A stretch of 44,541 nt of DNA, taken from positions 1-44,541 of the forward strand of contig DGRT01000042.1 of NCBI GenBank assembly GCA_002391105.1. The letters run 5' to 3'. The notes beneath the pieces are model-generated. The model was not told the origin of the DNA, made no database searches, and was given only the letters and a program-made list of their open reading frames with translations. The translations under genes and the position numbers were made by a program. Of the stretch, positions 17,558-25,796 are shown in pieces. This stretch comes from Lachnospiraceae bacterium UBA4381. GTDB lineage: Bacteria; Bacillota; Clostridia; Lachnospirales; Lachnospiraceae. Numbering within the stretch: position 1 is the first letter of the stretch; every line of letters begins with the position of its first letter.

Positions 17558-18486
17558 TGTCATTTTCATCTGAACTTAAATCTGAACTTCTTGATATATT
17601 TCCCAGATCTCTTCACTGCAGGATAGCGGAACTGTCGGGTATTATTTCTATAAGCGGAAGAACTGAAATACATGATGATAAGCCGGTATTCGTTATTCGT
17701 GTAGAAAATGACGGCATGGAAGAGAAGGTAATAAAGCTTCTGAAATCTGTTACTGAAACAGAAGAGCTTCCGGTGTATAAGCAGGATAAAGCGAAGCATC
17801 ATAGAAAGCTTATAATATATGATGCTGATGTTATAGATGTAGTAAAAAAGAGATGTAAGCTTCAGGAGGATGGTCTCAGGTTTTTCGTAAAGGAAATAGT
17901 TACTGAGAGAAACTGCTGCAAAGCTTCTTATATACGAGGGGCGTTTCTTGCAGGAGGCTCTGTTGGTGCTCCGGAGAAATCCAATCAGCTCGAAATAGCC
18001 TTGGTATCGGAGAAGGAAGCGGAGCGTATTATTCGTGATATGAGTCTTCTTGGAGTGCAGGCGAAGAGTGTAAAAAGAAGAGATAGATTTATAGCGTATA
18101 TTAAAGACGGAAATACTATTTCCAATCTTATAGGAATAATGGGGGCAACGACTGCTCTCATGAATTATGAGAATGCAAGAATAGTAAAGGACATCCGTAA
18201 TAATATAAATAGAGAAGTAAACTGTGATGCGGCAAATATGGCCAAGACTGCCAATGCTGCAACGAGACAGGTGGAGGATATAAAGTATATACAAAGCAGG
18301 ATGGGGCTGGACAAGCTGCCGGATAATCTTAAGGTTATGGCAGAGGTGAGACTAGCCAATCCTTATCTTCCTCTTGCTGAACTCGGAGCATATTTTAACC
18401 CCACGCTCGGCAAGTCAGGCATTAGTCACAGACTAAGAAAGCTTAGCCGTATCGCAGAAGAATTAAGAGATAAAGAGGAGAAATGA
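17557..18486 (+). CDS. whiA: WhiA sporulation/division regulator
   Basis: A 309-residue DNA-binding protein combining a degenerate LAGLIDADG homing-endonuclease fold (IRGAFLAGGSVGAPEKSNQLE near residue 130) with a C-terminal helix-turn-helix (about residues 245-305, with LRKLSRIAEELR at the end). WhiA controls sporulation septation in Streptomyces and affects division and chromosome segregation in Bacillus. The ATG at 17557 overlaps the rapZ stop by one base and is preferred over the TTG one codon upstream. The Firmicutes neighbour yvcK/glmR, usually between rapZ and whiA, is missing. Confidence 0.96.
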   Translation: MSFSSELKSELLDIFPRSLHCRIAELSGIISISGRTEIHDDKPVFVIRVENDGMEEKVIKLLKSVTETEELPVYKQDKAKHHRKLIIYDADVIDVVKKRCKLQEDGLRFFVKEIVTERNCCKASYIRGAFLAGGSVGAPEKSNQLEIALVSEKEAERIIRDMSLLGVQAKSVKRRDRFIAYIKDGNTISNLIGIMGATTALMNYENARIVKDIRNNINREVNCDAANMAKTANAATRQVEDIKYIQSRMGLDKLPDNLKVMAEVRLANPYLPLAELGAYFNPTLGKSGISHRLRKLSRIAEELRDKEEK

Positions 18487-18488
18487 TG

Positions 18489-18749
18489 ATGACAAGTAAA
18501 AAGTTTGTAGTTAATATTCCTGAGTTTGATGAGGCTCGTCCTGTTGCTGAGATAGTACAGATAGCCAGTAGATTCAGCAGCAGAATCTTTCTTATATCAG
18601 GCTCGAAGAAGATAAATGCCAAGAGTATCATGGGAATGATGAGTCTTGGACTATGTAATAATGAGGAGATTGAAATCGAGGCAGAGGGTGATGATTCAGC
18701 CGGCGCAGTCGATGCTATAGTGAATTACATGAGTCCTGCGTCTCACTAA
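18489..18749 (+). CDS. crh: Crh-like HPr paralogue with Glu at position 15
   Basis: An 86-residue HPr-fold protein. With the ATG at 18489, eight bases after AGGAG, family numbering fits exactly: the active-site stretch reads D14-E15-A16-R17-P18, so the PTS-phosphorylated His15 is Glu, while Ser46 is kept in AKSIMGMMSLGL (44-55), the HprK target and CcpA-binding region. B. subtilis Crh likewise has a non-phosphorylatable residue (Gln) at 15 and Ser46. The protein is therefore expected to act in HprK-dependent regulation and not in sugar transport. Three consecutive ATGs (18483, 18486, 18489) overlap the whiA stop. It closes the cluster begun by hprK. Confidence 0.9.
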   Translation: MTSKKFVVNIPEFDEARPVAEIVQIASRFSSRIFLISGSKKINAKSIMGMMSLGLCNNEEIEIEAEGDDSAGAVDAIVNYMSPASH

Positions 18750-18832
18750 TATGATTTTTGAAGAAACCTTGGTTCAGCGATTGAGTGGTGTGAATAATTA
18801 GCTTATTTTATAATTAGATTGGTTAAGTTTTA

Positions 18833-18861
18833 TTGAATGAAAAAAGGCGTTATGTTATAAT
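18833..18861 (+). promoter_or_regulatory. Promoter of the Sel1-repeat gene
   Basis: TTGAAT (18833-18838), a 17-nt spacer and a perfect TATAAT (18856-18861) give a near-consensus vegetative promoter with a leader of about 45 nt. Confidence 0.8.
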
Positions 18862-18915
18862 AAAGCGTACTGTGATTATATTCAGTAATAACTATTTTGT
18901 TGTGGAGGATAGGAG

Positions 18916-21639
18916 ATGGGCTTTTTCAGCAACCTGGTGGATAAATTTACTTCACTGACTCCATTTGGTGGAGGTAAAAAATCAAATAAGAGTACTGTTG
19001 AACTTCAGTATGATAAAGCTATGAATCTGTTTGAGAATGCCAATGGTCAGGATGCTGTTGAGATTCTTGAGGGGATAGCAGATATCGGAATCAATGATCA
19101 GAGCTATAAACAGCTTGGTCTTGATGCCATGAAGGTGCTCAGCGAGTTTTATGAGAATGGAAGCTATAGCAATTCCAAGGTTGAGAAGGATATTAATAAG
19201 GCTGCCACATATCTTGAAAAATATACAAATCTTTCAAATGATCCTGATATGGTATATAAGGCTGCAAAGATGTATCTGGAGGCTCAGAACTTCTCAAAGG
19301 CTATAAGTCTGTTTGAAAAAGCTGCCAAATCCGGTGTGAAGTCCGCATACATGAATCTGGGTTCTATTTATGAAAATGGTCTTTCCCGTGTTGATGAATA
19401 TGGTAATAAGAGTGAGTTTGTAGTTCCTGTTGATTATGACAGGGCTATGGCATGGTATAAGCAGCTTTCTGATATGGGTGATGAGAATGCCATGAAGGCA
19501 TATGACAGAGTTGAGTATGCAAGCCAGCATACAGATTCTCTGGAGTTTGAGGAAAAGGATAAGCTCTATACTGAGATTTCTGAAAAGCGTAAGGAGAAAG
19601 GCAAGGAGCCAAGATACAAGATCATCGATCCTGCTTCTCTTCAGTATCAATATACATATATTCATAATCAGGTTGATGGATATATTCATAAGCTTCCTAA
19701 GGACTGGGTTAAGACTATCAACGAAGAAACAGATGAAGAGTACTATGCTCCTAATCTTACCTACAAAGACTTTGAGATGTATGTAAGCTATGACAGTATC
19801 CCAAGAGAATCCAAGAAGACTCTTGAGAATTACCTGAGATACTGTAATGATGCTTTTGATGAAGAGCTTCAGCTTAAGTCATACATAACTGAATATGCTG
19901 ATGGTATAGTAACAACCTTTTATCATAAGGAAATGAATAAGGGTATCGTTACATTTGCCTTTTATCAGGGCAGACGTCTGGCATGTCTCAGATTCGTATG
20001 TGCTACTATGGAGATCATAGAGCAGTACGAAGAGATCATATTTGAAACAGCTAACTCATTTGCCTTTGTTAACCCTACACGTGTAAGTGATCAGAGTCTT
20101 AACAGAAAAGATAATCAGTACTACAGTGAGGCTGTATATTGCTATTATCTTGAGGACTATGAAGGTGCCATGACCAATGCAAAGCAGGCACTTAAGCTTG
20201 GATCTATCAAGGCAAGCTATCTGCTTATAGATCTTTACTTTGATAAGGATTCACCATATCGTGATGTAGAAAAAACCATAAGCTATGCCAAGCAGCTTTT
20301 TGATGCTACAAAGGATCCTGATCTTGCATTCCTTATTGGTAATATATTTGATCAGGAGCGTAAGGATTACACGAAGGCTCTTAAGTGGTATGAAGATGCA
20401 GAAAGACTTGGTCATAAGAGAGTATCCTTCTATCTTGGAAGATTCTACTACTATGGACTTCTTTCAACAGGACGTGATGGCGACAAGGCTATGAAGTATT
20501 TCCAGGAAGCCTCCAAGAATGGTATCACGGAAGCGGATGCTTATATCAAGGATCTTAAGGATCTTCATGGAGAGAATCTTCAGAGTGCTGTTGATAAGTG
20601 GGAAAGAGCAGTCAAGGCAGGTTCAGGTGCAACAGCTCTTAAGGTTGCTCTTATGAAGCAGTCACAGGTATTCTATATTGCAAATGATTATGAGATAGAG
20701 AAGGCTTTTCTTGAAGCGCTTGGACTCGGAAGTACCCAGGCTGCTTATGAGCTTGGTCGTATATACGAGAGACAGGAGCTGCTTCCGGATTTCCAGGGCG
20801 AAAAGAAGTCCATGAAGTATTTTGAAAAAGCCTTTGATAATAAGTACGAGGATTTTGATAAAGAGAATCTCTTTAAGGTTATACAGTATAAGGAAGAGAA
20901 GGATATTCCTGAGGAAGAGGTTATAAATCTTTATATGCAGAATGCAGCTATGGCTTATGTTCCTGCTGTGGATAAGGTTGTTGAAAAGGTTAAGTATCGT
21001 ACTCCTCAGATTACTGAGCTTTATCATGTTCTTATGAGTACTGCCGAAGGTGGAGATGATTCAGCTATCATCTGTATGAATAAGCTGGAGAAGGCGTTCC
21101 CGGATCTGGTAATCGCTGAGCCTGCCAAGGATCAGAAGGTTATAGAGAATAAGTTCTTCAGACTTCTGGTTCCACGTGCCAGTGTTGCTACAATAGATGA
21201 TGATGGCGGTACTATCAAGATAGCGGACTCTGTTGTTGAGTTTGCTGTAGCAGAGCTTCCTATCAAGGTTGATTCTGAAGATGATTATCTGAAGATTTAC
21301 AAGTTGATACTTTCTGAATATCTGCCGGATGATAATGCGGATATTATTATAGCCAATTCCCGTATGATAGGTTCCGGTATGAGAGAATCCAAGGATAATA
21401 TCCATAGCTTCAGCATACTTCTTATCAGTTCCAAGAACCAGTATCTGTTCAAGCTGAGTTCAAGGGATAGAAGACAGATGATTCAGTTTAAGGATGAGGT
21501 TACTCAGATAGCCAAGTCGCTTGTTGAGACCGGAGAGATCTATGTTTCAGAGGATGGAAGCAGAAGAAATATTGGTCTTGCAGCTATGCTTCGTGCTAAT
21601 GAGGGTGGCTTCCTTTCAATCGGTAAGGCTGAAGAGTAG
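18916..21639 (+). CDS. Large Sel1/TPR-repeat protein
   Basis: A 907-residue protein with two blocks of Sel1-like helical repeats. The first (about residues 25-200) contains AISLFEKAAKSGVKSAYMNL; the second (about 400-720) contains units such as ALKWYEDAERLGHKRVSFYL and AMKYFQEASKNGITEADAY. Between them, at about 238-385, is a domain of mixed strands and helices, and a comparable domain occupies about 742-880; each loosely recalls the PsbP/DcrB-like fold, a low-confidence guess. No signal peptide or membrane segment is seen, though the first 20 residues (MGFFSNLVDKFTSLTPFGGG) could form an amphipathic helix. Sel1 proteins serve as interaction scaffolds. It has its own strong promoter and terminator; partners are unknown. 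Confidence 0.85.
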   Translation: MGFFSNLVDKFTSLTPFGGGKKSNKSTVELQYDKAMNLFENANGQDAVEILEGIADIGINDQSYKQLGLDAMKVLSEFYENGSYSNSKVEKDINKAATYLEKYTNLSNDPDMVYKAAKMYLEAQNFSKAISLFEKAAKSGVKSAYMNLGSIYENGLSRVDEYGNKSEFVVPVDYDRAMAWYKQLSDMGDENAMKAYDRVEYASQHTDSLEFEEKDKLYTEISEKRKEKGKEPRYKIIDPASLQYQYTYIHNQVDGYIHKLPKDWVKTINEETDEEYYAPNLTYKDFEMYVSYDSIPRESKKTLENYLRYCNDAFDEELQLKSYITEYADGIVTTFYHKEMNKGIVTFAFYQGRRLACLRFVCATMEIIEQYEEIIFETANSFAFVNPTRVSDQSLNRKDNQYYSEAVYCYYLEDYEGAMTNAKQALKLGSIKASYLLIDLYFDKDSPYRDVEKTISYAKQLFDATKDPDLAFLIGNIFDQERKDYTKALKWYEDAERLGHKRVSFYLGRFYYYGLLSTGRDGDKAMKYFQEASKNGITEADAYIKDLKDLHGENLQSAVDKWERAVKAGSGATALKVALMKQSQVFYIANDYEIEKAFLEALGLGSTQAAYELGRIYERQELLPDFQGEKKSMKYFEKAFDNKYEDFDKENLFKVIQYKEEKDIPEEEVINLYMQNAAMAYVPAVDKVVEKVKYRTPQITELYHVLMSTAEGGDDSAIICMNKLEKAFPDLVIAEPAKDQKVIENKFFRLLVPRASVATIDDDGGTIKIADSVVEFAVAELPIKVDSEDDYLKIYKLILSEYLPDDNADIIIANSRMIGSGMRESKDNIHSFSILLISSKNQYLFKLSSRDRRQMIQFKDEVTQIAKSLVETGEIYVSEDGSRRNIGLAAMLRANEGGFLSIGKAEE

Positions 21640-21649
21640 ATTGATGTTT

Positions 21650-21684
21650 AAAAGAAAGGTCTCGCTTAGCAGGGCTTCTCTTTT
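21650..21684 (+). terminator. Terminator after the Sel1-repeat gene
   Basis: A 16-position stem (21650-21665 with 21669-21684) with two mismatches and wobbles closes a TTA loop; the right arm ends in TCTCTTTT. It separates the Sel1 gene from the riboflavin operon. Confidence 0.6.
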
Positions 21685-21702
21685 GCTGACAATATAATAT
21701 AG

Positions 21703-21822
21703 AGTTCTCGGGGCAGGGTGAGATTCCCGACCGGCAGTATAGTCTGCGAGCCATTATAGATTAGTGGCTGATTCTGTGAGATTCAGAAACCGACAGTAAA
21801 GTCTGGATGAGAGAGGATGAGA
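21703..21822 (+). promoter_or_regulatory. FMN riboswitch (RFN element)
   Basis: The conserved RFN core is present in order: TTCTCGGGGCAGGGTG, ATTCCCGACCGGCAGTATAG, TCTGCGAGCC, GTGAGATTCAGAAACCGACA, then GTAAAGTCTGGATGAGAGA. It binds FMN and controls riboflavin genes. A -10 (TATAAT, 21693-21698) lies directly upstream, without a convincing -35. The terminator at 21837 follows, so FMN binding is expected to stop transcription before ribD. Confidence 0.97.
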
Positions 21823-21836
21823 TTTTTAGCATGTGT

Positions 21837-21856
21837 GCCCCGGATTTTCCCGGGGC
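21837..21856 (+). terminator. Expression-platform terminator of the FMN riboswitch
   Basis: GCCCCGG (21837-21843) pairs with CCGGGGC (21850-21856) around a 6-nt loop, followed by TTTTTGCTT. It ends 43 bp before ribD and is the ligand-dependent attenuator expected after an RFN element. Confidence 0.93.
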
Positions 21857-21899
21857 TTTTTGCTTGTTAGGTATTATATATCCGGAAAGAAGGATGATT

Positions 21900-23033
21900 A
21901 TGTCATTTGTAAGAAAATATATGGAACGGGCTATAGAACTGGCTGTAAAGGGAGAAGGCGCAGTAAATCCCAATCCTTTGGTCGGAGCTGTAATAGTCAG
22001 AGATGGTAGGATAATAGGAGAGGGATATCATACAAAATACGGCTCGCTTCATGCTGAAAGAGAAGCTCTTAAAAATGCGGCAGAACGGGGTGAGGATGTA
22101 ACCGGTGCCGAGATGTATGTCACTCTTGAACCCTGTTCCCATACCGGGAAACAGCCTCCCTGTACGGCAGCGGTTATAGAAGCGGGAATCAGTAAGGTTT
22201 ATATTGGCTCATCTGATCCTAATCCGCTTGTTGCAGGTAAGGGTATCCTGCAGCTTATGGCGGCAGGTATAGAGGTTGAAACGGGATGTATGAAGGAAGA
22301 ATGTGATGCCCTTAATCCTGTATTTTTCCATTATATAACTAAAAAAAGGCCTTATGTTGTATATAAATATGCCATGACGATGGATGGAAAGACTTCGACT
22401 AAGACAGGAAAGAGCAAATGGATATCCTGCGAAAAGTCCCGTAATATCGTTCAGCATATGCGTTCTAAATATATGGCTATTATGGTAGGTATAGGTACTG
22501 TTCTAAAGGACGATCCGTTACTGAAATGTCACAGGGAGGCTTTTGCCGGTGAAGATGTGATAATCAGAGATCCTGTAAGAATAGTTGTGGATTCAAAGCT
22601 TCGTATCCCGATGGAATCACAGCTTGTGAAAACAGCCGGAGAGGTTAAGACATATGTTGCAACACTCTCGAAATATGAAAATGATAATAAGGATAAGCTG
22701 GAAGAGCTTAGAAGTCATGGTGTAGAAATCATTTTCACAGCCTCTGATTCAAAGGATGAGGTTGATCTTGAAGATATGTTTGAAAAGCTAGGAAGTCTCG
22801 GAATAGATTCTGTATTACTGGAAGGTGGTGGCAGACTTGCGTGGAGCGTAGTGAAGGAAGGCTTTGTTCAGGAGGTTCACCTCTTTATGGCGCCTAAAAT
22901 GTTTGGAGGCTGGGAAGCGCCTACTCCTCTAACCGGATTTGGAGTTGAGGAGGTGGACGAGGCTGCCCTGTTCAGGTTAAAGGATGTGAGTATTACAGAT
23001 AGCGATATATATGCAAGGTATGTCAGAAAATAA
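21900..23033 (+). CDS. ribD: Bifunctional riboflavin deaminase/reductase
   Basis: A 377-residue enzyme for two steps of riboflavin synthesis: deamination of the pyrimidinone from GTP, then NADPH-dependent reduction of the ribosyl side chain. The N-terminal zinc deaminase shows HAEREAL and the PCSHTGKQPPC cluster (about residues 50-90). The C-terminal reductase starts near residue 148 (YVVYKYAMTMDGKTSTKTGK) and includes SVLLEGGGRLAWS. I take the ATG at 21900, with AAGGA 6 nt upstream; longer starts fall inside the riboswitch or next to the ribosome binding site. It is the first gene under the FMN riboswitch. Confidence 0.97.
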   Translation: MSFVRKYMERAIELAVKGEGAVNPNPLVGAVIVRDGRIIGEGYHTKYGSLHAEREALKNAAERGEDVTGAEMYVTLEPCSHTGKQPPCTAAVIEAGISKVYIGSSDPNPLVAGKGILQLMAAGIEVETGCMKEECDALNPVFFHYITKKRPYVVYKYAMTMDGKTSTKTGKSKWISCEKSRNIVQHMRSKYMAIMVGIGTVLKDDPLLKCHREAFAGEDVIIRDPVRIVVDSKLRIPMESQLVKTAGEVKTYVATLSKYENDNKDKLEELRSHGVEIIFTASDSKDEVDLEDMFEKLGSLGIDSVLLEGGGRLAWSVVKEGFVQEVHLFMAPKMFGGWEAPTPLTGFGVEEVDEAALFRLKDVSITDSDIYARYVRK

Positions 23034-23100
23034 TAACGGGCTGATATGAAAAACAAAATGCGAGTAGTTACTGAAAGAAAGAAGGTAAAGAGAGTTATAA

Positions 23101-23808
23101 ATGTTTACAGGAATCATAGAAGAGATCGGTACTATAAAACGAATAGCCAGTGGTTCTAAGTCGGCAGTTCTTACTATTGAGGCACATGATATTCTTAGTG
23201 ATGTCAAGGTGGGAGACAGTGTGGCGGTAAATGGAGTATGTCTTACAGCTACTTCGGTTTCAGCTTCTGTATTTACTGCTGATGTAATGGCTGAAACACT
23301 TAGAAGATCTTCTCTGGGAAGTCTAAGGGCAGGAAGCAGGGTGAATCTGGAAAGAGCGATGGCTGCCGGTGGAAGATTCGGAGGTCATATAGTATCAGGT
23401 CATATAGACGGAACCGGAGAGATTCTTGATATGACCAGAGAAGATAATGCCGTATGGGTAACGGTGAAGGCACCGGATAGTATTCTTCGCCTGATAGTAG
23501 AAAAAGGCTCCATTGCGATTGATGGTATAAGCCTTACTGTTGCCTATGTGGATAGTGTTCTTTTTAAGGTTTCAATCATTCCCCATACTGCATCCGAGAC
23601 TACGCTGCTTTCTAAAAAAAGAGGCGATGTGGTCAATCTGGAAAATGACATTATAGGAAAGTATGTTGAAAAGCTGATGGGACTGTCCGGAAATAATGGT
23701 GGATCTGTTAAGTCGGATTCCGGAAACCTAAACCGTGGGGCAAGGGATGGCGATTCTAAAAAGCAGGGGTTTGATATGAATCTTCTGATAGAGAATGGAT
23801 TTGTCTGA
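23101..23808 (+). CDS. ribE: Riboflavin synthase alpha subunit
   Basis: A 235-residue riboflavin synthase that dismutates two molecules of 6,7-dimethyl-8-ribityllumazine to riboflavin and the pyrimidine precursor. It opens with the conserved MFTGIIEEIGTI and holds two lumazine-binding repeats, the first with VNGVCLTATSV, the second (from about residue 98, GGHIVSGHIDGTG) with IDGISLTVAYV. The C-terminal 35 residues are Gly/Ser/Asn/Asp-rich and extend past the usual length of about 200-215 residues before ending in MNLLIENGFV, which looks like the normal trimerisation helix end displaced by a linker. It lies 67 bp after ribD. Confidence 0.96.
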   Translation: MFTGIIEEIGTIKRIASGSKSAVLTIEAHDILSDVKVGDSVAVNGVCLTATSVSASVFTADVMAETLRRSSLGSLRAGSRVNLERAMAAGGRFGGHIVSGHIDGTGEILDMTREDNAVWVTVKAPDSILRLIVEKGSIAIDGISLTVAYVDSVLFKVSIIPHTASETTLLSKKRGDVVNLENDIIGKYVEKLMGLSGNNGGSVKSDSGNLNRGARDGDSKKQGFDMNLLIENGFV

Positions 23809-23964
23809 TTAAAGGGCTTAAGGAGCAGTGTCAAAAGCTTTAAATATATAGGTCTTTTACTTAGAGTGATAACGGGATATATAGCTCTCGGTTAGCTGAT
23901 GGTAAGACATAAAACATCTTTTTAGGATGATAAGAATATGGTGATTATTTAGGAGGACATTTTG

Positions 23965-25167
23965 ATGTATGAATTTGATTCAATAGAAGATATTCTGGAG
24001 GATATGGCGAAGGGAAAGCCTGTCGTTATTTTGGATGATGAAAAGAGGGAAAATGAAGGGGATGTAATCTTCGCTGCTGAGTTTGCCACTACAGAAAATG
24101 TAAACTTTATGGCAAAGTATGCCCGTGGACTTATCTGTATGCCAATGGATGAAAAGTATAGTGATAAGTACAATCTCCCTCAGATGTGCATAGTTAATAC
24201 AGATAATCATACGACAGCATTTTCAGTATCCGTAGATCATGTGGATACTACTACAGGAATATCCGCAGAGGAAAGAGGCTACACAGCAAGAAAATTTGCT
24301 GATGATAGCAGTAAAAAGGAGGACTTCAGAAAACCCGGACATATGTTTCCTCTTCAGGCGAGACCGGGCGGAGTTATAGAGAGACCGGGACATACGGAAG
24401 CAACCGTTGATCTGTGCAGACTTGCGGGACTAAAACCGGTCGGGCTATGCTGCGAGATAATGAATGATGACGGAACTATGGCAAGGCTGGAGAATCTTAC
24501 GAGGTTTGCTGCTGAGCATGGACTCAGGATATCTACCATAGAGAAGCTTATCAAATATCGTAAGGAGCATGAGGTATTTGTAGAAGAGGTTACATCTGCA
24601 AAGCTTCCAACAAGATATGGTAATTTTATAATTCATGGCTTTGTAAATAAGCTCAATCAGGAGCATCATGTAGCGCTTACCATGGGAGATGTTTCGACAG
24701 AGGAACCGGTACTGGTCAGAGTTCATTCCGAGTGCCTTACAGGCGATGCCTTCGGGTCTGCCAAATGTGACTGTGGACAGCAGCTTGATGCGGCTATGAA
24801 AAAGATAGCTGAAGAAGGAAGAGGAGTTCTGCTGTATATGAGGCAGGAGGGAAGAGGCATAGGTCTTATAAATAAGATCAGAGCATATCAGCTTCAGGAC
24901 CAGGGAAGAGATACGGTTGAGGCAAATGTCGAGCTGGGCTTCCCTGCTGATGCCAGAGACTATACTATTGGTACACAGATACTTGTTGAGCTTGGAGTAA
25001 GGAAGATGAGGCTTCTGACCAATAATCCGGATAAGGTATATGGTCTTCAGGGTTATAAACTGGATATAGTTGAGAGAGTTCCTATAGAGATAGAGCCTTC
25101 TGTATATGACATGTTCTATCTGAAGACTAAGAAGGAAAAGATGGGACATATACTTAATGATGTATAA
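23965..25167 (+). CDS. ribBA: Fused DHBP synthase / GTP cyclohydrolase II
   Basis: A 400-residue bifunctional enzyme supplying both precursors of riboflavin. The N-terminal half (about 1-200) is 3,4-dihydroxy-2-butanone 4-phosphate synthase, with the acidic loop DDEKRENEGD, HVDTTTGISAEER and RPGHTEATVDL. The C-terminal half is GTP cyclohydrolase II, with the zinc cysteines in CLTGDAFGSAKCDCGQQ and the catalytic RQEGRGIGL. AGGAGG lies 8 nt before this ATG, which is preferred over the TTG one codon earlier. It follows ribE after 156 bp in which I see no terminator or promoter. Confidence 0.97.
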   Translation: MYEFDSIEDILEDMAKGKPVVILDDEKRENEGDVIFAAEFATTENVNFMAKYARGLICMPMDEKYSDKYNLPQMCIVNTDNHTTAFSVSVDHVDTTTGISAEERGYTARKFADDSSKKEDFRKPGHMFPLQARPGGVIERPGHTEATVDLCRLAGLKPVGLCCEIMNDDGTMARLENLTRFAAEHGLRISTIEKLIKYRKEHEVFVEEVTSAKLPTRYGNFIIHGFVNKLNQEHHVALTMGDVSTEEPVLVRVHSECLTGDAFGSAKCDCGQQLDAAMKKIAEEGRGVLLYMRQEGRGIGLINKIRAYQLQDQGRDTVEANVELGFPADARDYTIGTQILVELGVRKMRLLTNNPDKVYGLQGYKLDIVERVPIEIEPSVYDMFYLKTKKEKMGHILNDV

Positions 25168-25328
25168 AACGAGCCTGAAGATTACAGGATATAATTGTAA
25201 GATGTATTAAAGAGAATCGATTGACAAGTATAATTAAAGAAAAAATTAAAGAAAAATATAAAAGAAGAATATTAAAAAGAATAACAAAAGTATTTTAAAG
25301 ATAATATAAAAAACGGAGGATGAAAAAA

Positions 25329-25796
25329 ATGGTTTTTGAAGGAAAGGTTGTTGCATGCAAGGATATAAAGGTATGTATTATAGCTGCAAGATTTAATGAA
25401 TTTATCGTATCAAAGCTTGTTTCCGGTGCAATGGATGGTCTGGTAAGGCATGGTGTTGCTGAGGAGAGTATTGATATAGCATGGGTTCCGGGAGCCTTTG
25501 AGATTCCGGTCATAGCTAAAAAGGTAGCTGCTTCAGGAAAATATGATGCGGTAATATGTCTTGGTACTGTTATCAGAGGTGAGACCAGCCATTATGACTA
25601 TGTATGTGCTGAGGTAAGCAAGGGCATAGCTCAGGTTAGTCTTGAATCAGGTCTTCCGGTAATGTTTGGAATACTTACAACTGATACTATAGAACAGGCT
25701 GTTGTAAGAGCCGGTACCAAGGCCGGAAACAAGGGATATGACTGTGCGCTTGGTGCTATAGAAATGATCAATCTTATGAAGGAAATAGATAAGTAA
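25329..25796 (+). CDS. ribH: 6,7-dimethyl-8-ribityllumazine synthase
   Basis: A 155-residue lumazine synthase that condenses the pyrimidine amine with dihydroxybutanone phosphate and usually assembles into an icosahedral 60-mer or pentamers. Substrate-binding motifs are AARFNEFIV near the N-terminus, WVPGAFEIPV (about 57-66), CLGTVIRGETSHYDYV (with the catalytic His, about 77-92) and FGILTTDTIEQA. The ATG at 25329 has GGAGG 9 nt upstream; the one at 25320 directly abuts it. The preceding 160 bp are very A-rich (AAAGAAAAA tracts) with no clear regulatory element. Confidence 0.97.
   Translation: MVFEGKVVACKDIKVCIIAARFNEFIVSKLVSGAMDGLVRHGVAEESIDIAWVPGAFEIPVIAKKVAASGKYDAVICLGTVIRGETSHYDYVCAEVSKGIAQVSLESGLPVMFGILTTDTIEQAVVRAGTKAGNKGYDCALGAIEMINLMKEIDK

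Noticed and set aside
21807..21899. Longer RibD starting at 21807
   Set aside because: That start lies inside the riboswitch and its extension would be translated through the terminator hairpin; the ATG at 21900 has a proper ribosome binding site.
25221..25249. Internal promoter before ribH (TTGACA)
   Set aside because: The -35 is perfect but no acceptable -10 (AATTAA only) occurs at 16-18 nt spacing in this A-rich leader.
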